A stretch of 51,306 nt of DNA from Sphingomonadales bacterium (GCA_027486895.1 JAIXOE010000029.1:1-51306), one strand, 5' to 3'. Shown: positions 37,099 through 47,271, counted from the first letter of the stretch. The notes: generated by a model from the letters alone, not told the origin. Program-made: numbers and translations.

Positions 37099-38294
37099 AA
37101 TTTGGAATTGATCGCCTCCTGTCGGAGCCAGAACTTCGGAAACCGTTAACGGGTAAACGCGTCGCGTTACTGGCCCATCCCGCATCGGTCACTGCAGACC
37201 TGACACATTCGCTTGACGCACTCGCGGCGCTTGACGGTGTAAATGTTACCGCTGCTTTCGGCCCGCAGCATGGCCTGCGCGGTGACAAGCAGGACAATAT
37301 GATGGAATCGCCTGATTTCACCGACCCTGTTCTTAATATCCCTGTGTTCAGCCTTTACGGGGAAGTGCGTCGCCCCTCCAGCCAGTCGATGGGGACATTT
37401 GATGTCATCCTGATTGACATGCAGGATCTGGGGTGCCGGATTTATACGTTCATCACGACGCTGTTGTATGTGCTTGAGGAGTCTGCTGCGCACGGGAAAT
37501 CGGTGTGGGTTTTAGATCGCCCGAATCCTGCTGGCCGGCCAGTCGAAGGCCTTACTCTGCGTGAAGGTTGGGAGAGTTTCGTTGGTGCTGGTCCGATGCC
37601 AATGCGGCACGGGATGACCTTGGGTGAGATGGGCCACTGGTTTATCGATCATCACAAGATCGACGTAGACTACCGCGTCATTGAAATGATTGGTTATCAA
37701 CCTGATGCCGCACCGGGCCATGGCTGGCCAAGCGATCGTATCTGGATTAACACGAGTCCAAATGCACCTAACATCAACATGGCCCGTGCCTATGCGGGTA
37801 CGGTGATGCTTGAAGGAGCAACCTTGTCAGAGGGCAGGGGGACGACTCGTCCGCTTGAGATCTTCGGGGCACCTGACATTAACGCGCGCGATATCATCGC
37901 TGAAATGCGGGCGTTTGCCCCGCAATGGCTGAATGGCTGCACGCTTAGGGAAATTTGGTTTGAACCGACATTTCACAAGCATGTGCACCACTTGTGCCAC
38001 GGCGTGCATATTCATGCCGAAGGTCCAAGCTATGACCATGATGCGTTTCAACCGTGGCGGATCCAAGCCTTGGCTTTCAAGGCCATTCGGCGTCTTTACC
38101 CCGAATATGACCTATGGCGCGATTTCCCGTATGAATATGAATTTGGCAAGCTTGCCATAGACGTAATTAATGGCGGCCCCGCGTTGCGTGAATGGGTTGA
38201 TGCGCCAGACAGCACGCCTGCGCAACTCGACGCCATGACGTCAGCCGATGAACAGGATTGGGTGCAGAAGCGCGCGCAATATCTGCTATATTAG
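37095..38294 (+). CDS. NamZ-type exo-beta-N-acetylmuramidase homolog (DUF1343, GH171)
   Basis: A 399-residue protein of the DUF1343 family, whose characterised member NamZ cuts terminal MurNAc from the non-reducing ends of peptidoglycan fragments. Visible are FGPQHGLRGDKQDNM, DVILIDMQDLGCRIYTFITTL, VLDRPNPAGRPVEG, the MRHGMTLGEMG segment, NMARAYAGTVMLEGATLSEGRGTTRPLEIFGAP and HLCHGVHIH. I see no signal peptide, in contrast to secreted relatives, so it may act on imported cell-wall fragments. ATG 37095 overlaps the DOMON-like stop; the frame open to 37059 adds nothing family-like. AmgK and MurU, which would use the released MurNAc, are encoded 25 kb away. The stop interlocks with the vWA gene. 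Confidence 0.88.
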   Translation: MKFGIDRLLSEPELRKPLTGKRVALLAHPASVTADLTHSLDALAALDGVNVTAAFGPQHGLRGDKQDNMMESPDFTDPVLNIPVFSLYGEVRRPSSQSMGTFDVILIDMQDLGCRIYTFITTLLYVLEESAAHGKSVWVLDRPNPAGRPVEGLTLREGWESFVGAGPMPMRHGMTLGEMGHWFIDHHKIDVDYRVIEMIGYQPDAAPGHGWPSDRIWINTSPNAPNINMARAYAGTVMLEGATLSEGRGTTRPLEIFGAPDINARDIIAEMRAFAPQWLNGCTLREIWFEPTFHKHVHHLCHGVHIHAEGPSYDHDAFQPWRIQALAFKAIRRLYPEYDLWRDFPYEYEFGKLAIDVINGGPALREWVDAPDSTPAQLDAMTSADEQDWVQKRAQYLLY

Positions 38295-39475
38295 TGGCTG
38301 TGCTTCCGGCTTAGCTCGCGCATCGCGTCATCGAGACCTTCCAGCGTAAGCGCGTACATCCGGTCATTCATCAGTTCCTTGATGATTTTCGTGGATTGCG
38401 AATAGCCCCACTGTTTTTCGGGTACGGGGTTTAGCCAGACCGTTGCCGGATAGGTGTTCGTAATCCGGTTCATCCAGACGGCACCTGATTCTTCGTTGAA
38501 ATGCTCCACCGATCCACCGGGATGCGTGATTTCATAAGGGCTCATGGACGCATCGCCGACCATGACGACTTTATAGTCATGCGGGAATTTGTGCAGCAGG
38601 TCCCACATCGGCGTGCGTTCGCTGAACCGGCGCTTGTTGTCTTTCCAAACGCCTTCATAGGGGCAGTTATGGAAATAGAAAAACTCTAGGTTTTTAAATT
38701 CACTAGTGGCCGCACTGAAGAGTTCTTCGCAAAGCTTGATAAAGGGATCCATCGAACCGCCAACGTCAAGCATCAGTAAAACCTTAATGGCATTACGGCG
38801 TTCGGGACGCATCTGGATATCCAGCCAGCCTTTGCGCGCGGTGCCGTTGATCGTGCCGTCAATGTCGAGTTCTTCAACCGCGCCGTCGCGCGCAAAACGG
38901 CGTAACCGGCGCATCGCGATCTTGATGTTGCGTGTACCCAACTCGCGCGTATTGTCCAGATTCTGGAATTCGCGCTTGTCCCATACCTTTACCGCACGCT
39001 TATGCTTGGATTCGCCGCCAATCCTGACGCCTTCCGGATTATAACCCGAATTTCCATAAGGTGAGGTGCCGCCGGTTCCGACCCATTTGTTGCCGCCTTC
39101 GTGGCGCTTTTCCTGCTCCTCGAGGCGTTTTTTTAACGTCTCCATGAGCTCGTCCCAGCTGCCCATCTTTTCGATTTTGGCCATTTCCTCAGGCGACAGA
39201 TATTTCTCGGCAATCGCCTTCAACCAATCGGCGGGCACATCGACTTCGTTTTGGCCATATTCTGTGAATATGCCTTTGAAAACTTTGCCAAACACCTGGT
39301 CGAACCGGTCTAAGAGCGCTTCATCTTTTACCAATGTTGTGCGCGCCAAATAGTAAAACTCTTCAGGGCTCTGGTCGATGACGTCTGCATCCAGTGCGGC
39401 AAGCAGGGCCAGATGCTCTTTCAATGAAGCGGATATACCGGCGGACCGCAACTCTTCCATGAACGAGAAAAACAC
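38291..39475 (-). CDS. CoxE-like von Willebrand factor A domain protein
   Basis: A 394-residue protein of the CoxE-like vWA family, partners of MoxR AAA ATPases in assembling or activating metalloenzymes and other complexes. The N-terminal helical part (about 1-175) contains a charged region (KKRLEEQEKRHEGGNKW). The C-terminal vWA domain (about 220-394) has a MIDAS-type DVGGSMD and MVGDASMSPYEI. The start is GTG 39475, with AGGAG seven bases upstream; ATG 39460 is a less likely alternative. The presumed MoxR partner lies 1.5 kb away on the same strand, separated by a plus-strand chemoreceptor gene. The complex it serves is unknown. Confidence 0.85.
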   Translation of the reverse strand: MFFSFMEELRSAGISASLKEHLALLAALDADVIDQSPEEFYYLARTTLVKDEALLDRFDQVFGKVFKGIFTEYGQNEVDVPADWLKAIAEKYLSPEEMAKIEKMGSWDELMETLKKRLEEQEKRHEGGNKWVGTGGTSPYGNSGYNPEGVRIGGESKHKRAVKVWDKREFQNLDNTRELGTRNIKIAMRRLRRFARDGAVEELDIDGTINGTARKGWLDIQMRPERRNAIKVLLMLDVGGSMDPFIKLCEELFSAATSEFKNLEFFYFHNCPYEGVWKDNKRRFSERTPMWDLLHKFPHDYKVVMVGDASMSPYEITHPGGSVEHFNEESGAVWMNRITNTYPATVWLNPVPEKQWGYSQSTKIIKELMNDRMYALTLEGLDDAMRELSRKHSH

Positions 39476-39489
39476 CGGCAGGCTCCTGT

Positions 39490-39505
39490 TTAATTGACCA
39501 GTTAA
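39490..39505 (-). promoter_or_regulatory. TTAA-N8-TTAA motif upstream of the vWA gene
   Basis: The plus-strand reading is TTAATTGACCAGTTAA, 14 bases before the GTG start. A 16-base element identical at 13 positions lies 16 bases before the moxR-like start at 41870, which suggests a shared operator or promoter element. The role is inferred. Confidence 0.35.
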
Positions 39506-39546
39506 AGCTTTTGGCTGTTTCGAAACGTGTCGTCAACAACCGGTGG

Positions 39547-39563
39547 TTAACCCGGTGATAACC
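39547..39563 (+). promoter_or_regulatory. CtrA-like box upstream of the chemoreceptor gene
   Basis: TTAACC (39547-39552), five bases, ATAACC (39558-39563): one mismatch to the alphaproteobacterial CtrA box TTAA-N7-TTAA(C). It also forms part of a tandem repeat CCGGTG-n-TAACC (39540-39563) and lies 48 bases before the chemoreceptor GTG. CtrA commonly controls chemotaxis genes in this class. Binding is inference. Confidence 0.4.
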
Positions 39564-39611
39564 ATATTGCGATAGGCCCTGTTACAACTGACAGAACAAG
39601 GTGCCGATCTC

Positions 39612-41012
39612 GTGAAAATGGAAAAAATTGCGTTGAGTGAAAACCACTGGATTCACGAAACTGCGCGGATATGCGGCGAGGTAACCGTTGGCTGTTCTGA
39701 AGCTTCCGGTGTGCTTGAAAAAGCGCTGCAATCGGCAGACTGGCTCAAGGCAAGGCACGGTGACCTCACTAAGCTCACGCAAGGACTCGACACCGACATC
39801 GCTGAGGTGACTCAAGCGACGCGGGATGCACGTATTTTGGCGGAAGCGGCGGTCACGAAGCTGATGACGGGCCATGAAACCGTTCAGTTGTCTCTCGCGA
39901 GCTTTTCTGAACTCATCAGCTTGATCATGAGCCTTGGTTCCCACATCACGGGTTTCGCTGCTGCTATGGAGCAAGTGAAGCGGGTTTCGCAGTCGATTGA
40001 TTCGATTGCCCGAACCACCAATATGCTTGCGCTCAACGCCGCGATTGAAGCTGAAAAGGCGGGTGCCGCAGGGCAGACGTTCGCTGTCGTGGCAGCTGAA
40101 GTTAAAAAGCTCGCACATGATACGCGGCGCGCTGCGGTGGAGATTACCGGAACGGTGAACTCGCTTTCGCATGAGGCCGCGAAATTTGTGGAGCAAATCG
40201 AGGAGGGGGTATCGACAAGCGGCGCGGCGCAGGAACAGTTCTCAAGCCTTCAGGAGCTGATTTACGGCGTGAGCGATGTGGTTGCCAAGGTTGGCGACCA
40301 CAACCGAGAAATCGCCGACAGCACGGCGCAAATTCATCATGGGCTTGTTAATTCGCAGAAAGTTCGCGACGCAGTTGCTGTTGCCAATGGCGAAATGTTT
40401 GCGGCTGTAGTCAGTGCGCACAGCCAGATCGGTGGCCTGGAAATGCAAGCGAATCAGATGTTCGACCATATTGTGCACAGCGGCCTGTCAAAGCGCGACA
40501 CCGAATTTGTTGAACGCGCACGCCAGGAGGCCAAAAAATTGGAAGCGCTTACCGAGGCAGCTATCTCTGATGGAACACTAACGTTGGAGGCTTTGTTCGA
40601 TACCGATCTGCGTCCCGTAGCTGGCAGCAATCCGCCGCGCTTTACGACGAATCTGACATCATGGGCGGAGCGGAACTGGCAGCCACTGCTTGAGACAGTG
40701 AAGCACAGTAACGCGGAAGAAATCTTGTCTGTGGTGTGCACTAGCAGGGAGGGATTCCTGCCCGTTCACCTGAAAGAATTTTCGCGAACGCCAACGGGCG
40801 ATATCGCACACGACACGAAATATTGCCGAAACGGCCGCGTGCTTTTGGAAGGGATCGATATCCCTGCGAAGGCAAGCGATCAGGACTATATGATGGCTGT
40901 ATATCGCCACGAAGGTGACGGGCAGACCTATAAAGTCGTCCGTAACGTGTACGTCCCGCTGCGCATAAACGGCCGCCGCTGGGGCGATTTCGAACTCGCT
41001 TATGTCGTATAA
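39612..41012 (+). CDS. soluble methyl-accepting chemotaxis protein with a C-terminal sensor-like domain
   Basis: A 466-residue cytoplasmic chemoreceptor; no membrane helix or signal peptide is visible. A helical segment (about 1-115) leads into the signalling hairpin, whose conserved tip is DSIARTTNMLALNAAIEAEKAG, followed by TFAVVAAEVKKLAHDTRRAA. After further coiled coil (to about 320), the C-terminal 140 residues form a separate globular domain (NPPRFTTNL, FLPVHLKEFSRTP, KYCRNGRVL, YVPLRINGRRWGDFELAYVV), similar to a domain attached to many alphaproteobacterial receptors and probably the sensor. GTG 39612 has AAGG nine to ten bases upstream. It sits between the vWA and MoxR genes but on the opposite strand. 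No che genes are in the window. Confidence 0.88.
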   Translation: MKMEKIALSENHWIHETARICGEVTVGCSEASGVLEKALQSADWLKARHGDLTKLTQGLDTDIAEVTQATRDARILAEAAVTKLMTGHETVQLSLASFSELISLIMSLGSHITGFAAAMEQVKRVSQSIDSIARTTNMLALNAAIEAEKAGAAGQTFAVVAAEVKKLAHDTRRAAVEITGTVNSLSHEAAKFVEQIEEGVSTSGAAQEQFSSLQELIYGVSDVVAKVGDHNREIADSTAQIHHGLVNSQKVRDAVAVANGEMFAAVVSAHSQIGGLEMQANQMFDHIVHSGLSKRDTEFVERARQEAKKLEALTEAAISDGTLTLEALFDTDLRPVAGSNPPRFTTNLTSWAERNWQPLLETVKHSNAEEILSVVCTSREGFLPVHLKEFSRTPTGDIAHDTKYCRNGRVLLEGIDIPAKASDQDYMMAVYRHEGDGQTYKVVRNVYVPLRINGRRWGDFELAYVV

Positions 41013-41024
41013 CTAACGCTGTGC

Positions 41025-41870
41025 TTAGTTGTTAGGACGTCGCGCCATAAAGGCCAGTCGTTCAAACAGCATAACGTCCTGCTCGTTCTTGAGCAGCGCA
41101 CCATGAAGCGGCGGAATGGCCTTGGTTGGGTCGCGTGACTGTAAAACGTCGAGCGGCATGTCTTCGTGCAGCAGCAACTTGAGCCAGTCGAGCAACTCGC
41201 TGGTGCTTGGCTTTTTCTTGAGGCCGGGGACATCCCGAACTTCGAAGAAAATGTCCATGGCCTTCGATACCAGCATTTTCTGGATGCCGGGGAAGTGCAC
41301 ATCAATGATGGCCTGCATCGTCGTGCGGTCGGGGAATTTGATATAATGGAAGAAACAACGGCGCAGAAACGCGTCAGGCAGTTCTTTTTCATTGTTCGAG
41401 GTGATGATGACGATGGGCCGCTCGACCGCTTTTACGGTTTCCTGCGTTTCGTACACAAAGAATTCCATGCGATCGAGTTCCTGAAGCAAATCATTCGGAA
41501 ACTCGATGTCAGCCTTGTCAATTTCGTCGATCAAAAGAACGGGCAACTGGGGCGCGGTGAACGCTTCCCATAGCTTGCCCTTCTTGATGTAATTTTTGAT
41601 GTCGTGAACGCGCTCATCTCCCAACTGGCTGTCGCGCAGACGCGCAACGGCGTCATATTCATACAGGCCTTGATGCGCCTTGGTCGTGGATTTGATGTTC
41701 CATTCAATCAGCGGGGCATTAAGCGCGGTCGCTATTTCCTGCGCTAGAACGGTTTTGCCGGTGCCAGGCTCCCCTTTGACGAGAAGCGGACGGCGAAGCC
41801 GCGTGGCTGCGTTTACGGCAACTTTCAGATCATCAGTTGCGACGTAATTATCAGTGCCTTCAAAGCGCAT
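41025..41870 (-). CDS. MoxR-family AAA+ ATPase
   Basis: A 281-residue AAA+ chaperone-like ATPase. Walker A is GEPGTGKTVLAQEIA near residue 37 and Walker B is VLLIDEIDKAD. Sensor 1 is IVIITSNNEKELPDAFLRRCF, with the arginine pair typical of the family; a C-terminal lid follows. MoxR ATPases act with vWA-domain partners, here most likely the CoxE-like protein at 38291-39475. ATG 41870 has only a weak ribosome site. A TTAA-N8-TTAA element shared with the vWA gene lies just upstream. The convergent chemoreceptor ends 12 bases away. Confidence 0.92.
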   Translation of the reverse strand: MRFEGTDNYVATDDLKVAVNAATRLRRPLLVKGEPGTGKTVLAQEIATALNAPLIEWNIKSTTKAHQGLYEYDAVARLRDSQLGDERVHDIKNYIKKGKLWEAFTAPQLPVLLIDEIDKADIEFPNDLLQELDRMEFFVYETQETVKAVERPIVIITSNNEKELPDAFLRRCFFHYIKFPDRTTMQAIIDVHFPGIQKMLVSKAMDIFFEVRDVPGLKKKPSTSELLDWLKLLLHEDMPLDVLQSRDPTKAIPPLHGALLKNEQDVMLFERLAFMARRPNN

Positions 41871-41886
41871 GGACGAACCCCGTTTG

Positions 41887-41902
41887 TTAATCGAACGGTT
41901 AA
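41887..41902 (-). promoter_or_regulatory. TTAA-N8-TTAA motif upstream of the MoxR gene
   Basis: The plus-strand reading is TTAATCGAACGGTTAA; a further GTTAA follows at 41906-41910. It matches the element before the vWA gene at 13 of 16 positions and sits at nearly the same distance from the start codon. The role is inferred. Confidence 0.35.
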
Positions 41903-41959
41903 TTCGTTAAGTGGCCCCATCGGGATATGCAATATAATAGTTTGCGCGATGTGCACGGT

Positions 41960-42661
41960 TCAGGCGGCGAGCATTTCCGTGTGACGTGCCGCGATGAGGC
42001 GCCAAAGTCCCCGCATTTGCTCTAGTGTTTGGTGTGCCCCGAAAGCCATTGCCCGGCGATAACTTCCGCCATCATCAAGCTTTCCGGCAATGGCCGCGCA
42101 CTCGGCGACCGATGGCAACGCAGCAGGGGTGGGTGCAAGCCCCATTTCATATGCGACCATGTCGAGTAATGGGCGGGTCTGATGCCAATCCACCAAAAAG
42201 GCGATTGCAGCGCCCGCAGGGCAGCCTTTACGATCCGAAGTTGCCAACATCTGGAAGTTTTTGGCTTGGCTCTCGACCAGGGTGTTCACCTTGTCTTGGC
42301 CCAGCAATCGGCGGATCGGCCCTGCAGTGACAGTCAATTTGTTCAGAAATGTCCGTTCGGCAGAAAAGCCGTCGATCGCCGCGATCAGCCAGCTTCGTGC
42401 TGCATCATCGACAATTTTCTGCGCGGCGTAATCAATTATGCCGGGATGGCGCCCATGCGATATGTGCATGAAGTGTGCAATGTCCGCCAGAAGAGCGGCA
42501 CGTGCGGCTTTCGCATGTGGACGAAGGTCAGGCCGATCGCCGCCATTCCCTAAAAACGCAGCGAGCGGTGCTGTGACAGCGAGGCTGCCATCGGACAAAA
42601 TGGTGCGAACAAAGCCATCGCCAAGATCACTCCCCAATGTTGGCCGTGCCAGATTGTTCAT
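41960..42661 (-). CDS. conserved protein of unknown function
   Basis: A 233-residue soluble, mainly helical protein rich in alanine. Visible features are a near N-terminal VRTILSDGSLAVTAPLAAFLGNGG, a His-containing segment FMHISHGRHPGIIDYAAQKIV, SQAKNFQMLATSDRKGCPAGAA with its single cysteine, VDWHQTRPLLD, and a C-terminal helix QTLEQMRGLWRLIAARH. I do not recognise a named domain. The start ATG 42661 has AGGAG about six bases upstream, so it is a real gene. It lies downstream of rpoD on the same strand but 205 bases away, so it probably has its own promoter. Confidence 0.7.
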   Translation of the reverse strand: MNNLARPTLGSDLGDGFVRTILSDGSLAVTAPLAAFLGNGGDRPDLRPHAKAARAALLADIAHFMHISHGRHPGIIDYAAQKIVDDAARSWLIAAIDGFSAERTFLNKLTVTAGPIRRLLGQDKVNTLVESQAKNFQMLATSDRKGCPAGAAIAFLVDWHQTRPLLDMVAYEMGLAPTPAALPSVAECAAIAGKLDDGGSYRRAMAFGAHQTLEQMRGLWRLIAARHTEMLAA

Positions 42662-42866
42662 ACACTACTCCTGCCATGGTTCCCCGAAATGCGAAGATAC
42701 CTAACCGAATGGGAATAGCGAAAAGTCTTAAATAACTGGTTTACGAATGCAAAAGCGCAGGTCGCTGACGCGATATCGAAAACAAGCGGAGGAATTCCGC
42801 ACCTAAGCGCGGGAATCCGTTCCATGATGTCGACTTTTCAGAACAACATATGCAGCATGCGATCGT

Positions 42867-44903
<2,037 letters not shown>

Positions 44904-44921
44904 AATAATTCCCCGATACTC

Positions 44922-46778
44922 TTATAAACCGTCCGCATCTCGCCGAAAAAATGCGATGATACGATCGTCAAATGCCTTTTTTTCGTGTCGCAACCTTTGC
45001 TGTTCGGCAAAAGTCTCGTCCGTCATCTCTAAACTCGCCAACCGTGTAGCGCGTTCCAGTGCCTCTTCGAGCGCGGGACGCTGCTTCATCAGCCTGATTG
45101 CTTCACCCAAATCTTTTGAAACGCTGGATAATCCGTCGCCTCCCGAACCGAACTCCCCGCGATTGAAGGCAAATACCTTGCCATTGCTGTGCAGGAGCGT
45201 CGATGCGACATTATACAACTTCTCACCCAATATGGTAATTAGGCCGTCGGTATCAAGCGATTCTTTGGCAAAAGATTCATTCAGCATGATGTTGAGCAAA
45301 GCGGCGTGATTCGGGTCTGATGGAACGAAGTCGCTCAGGGCTTCATGATGCTGCCGTATCATCGATGGGTTGCGCAACAGCGCGCCTAGCACACCCTGCA
45401 CCAAGAAATCCGAGCCCTTTGCGTTGAAACTCTTTGTCTCTGCGCCTGGCGGCAATATTTGCGGCTTTCGCCAATCCCGCTTTGGCGCGTTCGTGAAGCG
45501 CGCCGGCGGCGCGTTTCTGCGTTGCGCGAAGAGATTGTCGAAACGTTCGCGAAACGCATCAGCATAATGCCGTTTGATTTCTCCATCCGCGATGGTCGCC
45601 ATATGGACGCCAAGGCGTTGCTTAAGCCCCGCACGGTCCTCTGGGGTATCAAGAGGCGATGCTGATACCTCCGACTTCCACAATCTCTCCACGAGCGGTT
45701 CAGACGCCTCCAAAAGCTCTGCGAGGGCGTTTGCGCCTGATGTCTTCACCAGATCATCAGGGTCCTGCCCATCGGGCAACGTCACGAACTGAAGACTGTG
45801 GCCTGGCTTTAACAAGGGCAGGGCACGTAACGCCGCGCGCATGGCGGCTTTCTGGCCAGCTGAATCGCCGTCAAAGCACAGCAATGGCTTTTCCGTCATC
45901 CGCCAAAGCATCTGGATTTGCTGTTCGGTAAGTGCAGTGCCCAATGGCGCGACGGCATCCGCAAAACCGGCCTGCGCAATCGCGATGACGTCCATATAGC
46001 CTTCAACGACAATGACGCGGCCAGTTTGGCGCGACGCGGGCGAGCATTTGTCCAGATTGTAAAGCGTCCGGCCCTTGTCAAATAAAGGGGTGTCGGGCGA
46101 GTTGAGGTATTTGGGCTCTCCATCGCCCAATATCCGGCCACCAAAAGCGATGACGCGGCCGCGCGGGTCGCGAATGGGTATCATCAGCCGGCCGCGAAAC
46201 CGGTCGTAAGGGTCCTTACCGTCCACCGCGATCAGCAGCCCCGCCTCAACCAGCATGGGATCACCATATTGCTTCAGCGCTGATTTCAATGCTGTGCGAT
46301 TATCGGGCGCCAGTCCAAAGCCGAAATCGCGAATGGTTTTTTCGGTAAACCCGCGCTTTTTCAAATATGCGCGGGCATTTGCGCCCTCGGCACTCTGCAA
46401 TTGCGCCACAAACCAGTCCTGCGCTGACGTCATGACGTCATAAAGGCTGTTGGCCTTTTCGGCCCGCTGGGCGGCTTGGGGGTCAGGGGCAGGGACTTCC
46501 ATTCCGGCTTCAGCCGCCAATTCCTTGATCGCATCCATGAACGACAGACCACGCTGGTCGGTCATCCACCGAATGGCATCGCCATGCGCGGAACAGCCAA
46601 AGCAATGGTAGAAGCCTTTTTCGTCGTTGATCGTAAAGCTTGGCGACTTCTCGTTATGAAACGGACAACATGCCTTAAACTCGCGCCCCGCCTTGGTGAC
46701 CTTTACGGTACGGCCAATTAACGCGGAAAGCGTTGTCCGCGACCGCAGTTCATCAAGCCATTGCGGGGTGAGGGTCAT
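44922..46778 (-). CDS. dnaG: DNA primase
   Basis: A 618-residue primase that lays RNA primers for replication. The N-terminal zinc site is CCPFHNEKSPSF with YHCFGCSAHGDAI (CHC2 type). The catalytic TOPRIM core shows VIVVEGYMDVIAIAQAGF and LCFDGDSAGQKAAMRA, with the acidic metal-binding residues; RFRGRLMIPIRDPRGRVIAFGGR precedes it. The C-terminal helical part would contact the DnaB helicase. ATG 46778 is unambiguous. It sits between yqeY (40-base gap) and rpoD (18 bases) on the same strand, the usual macromolecular-synthesis operon. Confidence 0.97.
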   Translation of the reverse strand: MTLTPQWLDELRSRTTLSALIGRTVKVTKAGREFKACCPFHNEKSPSFTINDEKGFYHCFGCSAHGDAIRWMTDQRGLSFMDAIKELAAEAGMEVPAPDPQAAQRAEKANSLYDVMTSAQDWFVAQLQSAEGANARAYLKKRGFTEKTIRDFGFGLAPDNRTALKSALKQYGDPMLVEAGLLIAVDGKDPYDRFRGRLMIPIRDPRGRVIAFGGRILGDGEPKYLNSPDTPLFDKGRTLYNLDKCSPASRQTGRVIVVEGYMDVIAIAQAGFADAVAPLGTALTEQQIQMLWRMTEKPLLCFDGDSAGQKAAMRAALRALPLLKPGHSLQFVTLPDGQDPDDLVKTSGANALAELLEASEPLVERLWKSEVSASPLDTPEDRAGLKQRLGVHMATIADGEIKRHYADAFRERFDNLFAQRRNAPPARFTNAPKRDWRKPQILPPGAETKSFNAKGSDFLVQGVLGALLRNPSMIRQHHEALSDFVPSDPNHAALLNIMLNESFAKESLDTDGLITILGEKLYNVASTLLHSNGKVFAFNRGEFGSGGDGLSSVSKDLGEAIRLMKQRPALEEALERATRLASLEMTDETFAEQQRLRHEKKAFDDRIIAFFRRDADGL

Positions 46779-46818
46779 TGGCAGCTATTCCCCTCGCGCA
46801 GGCGGGAAGGGCGTATAT

Positions 46819-47271
46819 TTAAGACAACGCCGCCTTCACAAGGCTGCTTGCCTTGCTCATGTCGAGTTGCGGGCCATGGCGTTCTTTCAGCGTTGCCATG
46901 ACGCGGCCCATGTCTTTCAGGGTTTCTGCGCCAAGCTCAGCCTTGATACCTTCGATTGCTGCGCTGGTTTCGGCGTCGCTCATTTGTGCGGGTAGGAAAT
47001 CTTCGATGATCGCAAGCTCGGCGGCTTCAATCGCGGCCAGCTCATCGCGTCCGCCCTGTTCATAGAGCGCAATGGATTCGCGGCGCTGCTTGATCATCTT
47101 CTGCATGACCTCAACCACCATCGCATCGTCATCGGGCTGCTGCGACGCGGTGCGCAATTCGATGTCGCGGTCCTTGATTTTGGCGAGGATCAGGCGGACA
47201 GCGGCGAGCCGGTCTTTTTCGCCAGCCTTCATCGCGGTAATTTGGGCGGCCTTGATGGTATCACGAATCAT
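46819..47271 (-). CDS. GatB/YqeY-domain protein
   Basis: A 150-residue helical protein homologous to the tail domain of GatB, the tRNA-dependent amidotransferase subunit. Visible are RDTIKAAQITAMKAGEKDRLAAVRLILAKIKDRDIEL, KMIKQRRESIALYEQGGRDEL and the C-terminal MGRVMATLKERH, all typical of YqeY. Its role is not settled; a link to tRNA or to the translation apparatus is usually assumed. ATG 47271 has GGAA six to seven bases upstream; the frame open to 47322 adds unlike residues. It heads the yqeY-dnaG-rpoD operon and is divergent from carA. Confidence 0.9.
   Translation of the reverse strand: MIRDTIKAAQITAMKAGEKDRLAAVRLILAKIKDRDIELRTASQQPDDDAMVVEVMQKMIKQRRESIALYEQGGRDELAAIEAAELAIIEDFLPAQMSDAETSAAIEGIKAELGAETLKDMGRVMATLKERHGPQLDMSKASSLVKAALS

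Noticed and set aside
39490-39505. CtrA box before the vWA gene
   Set aside because: The spacer between the TTAA half-sites is eight, not seven. The same holds at 41887-41902. Kept as a separate shared motif instead.
42662-42866. Possible rpoD terminator or small RNA in the 205-base gap
   Set aside because: A weak pairing (GGAATTCCGC with GCGGGAATCC) has two mismatches and no T-run on the rpoD side. Nothing else is evident.
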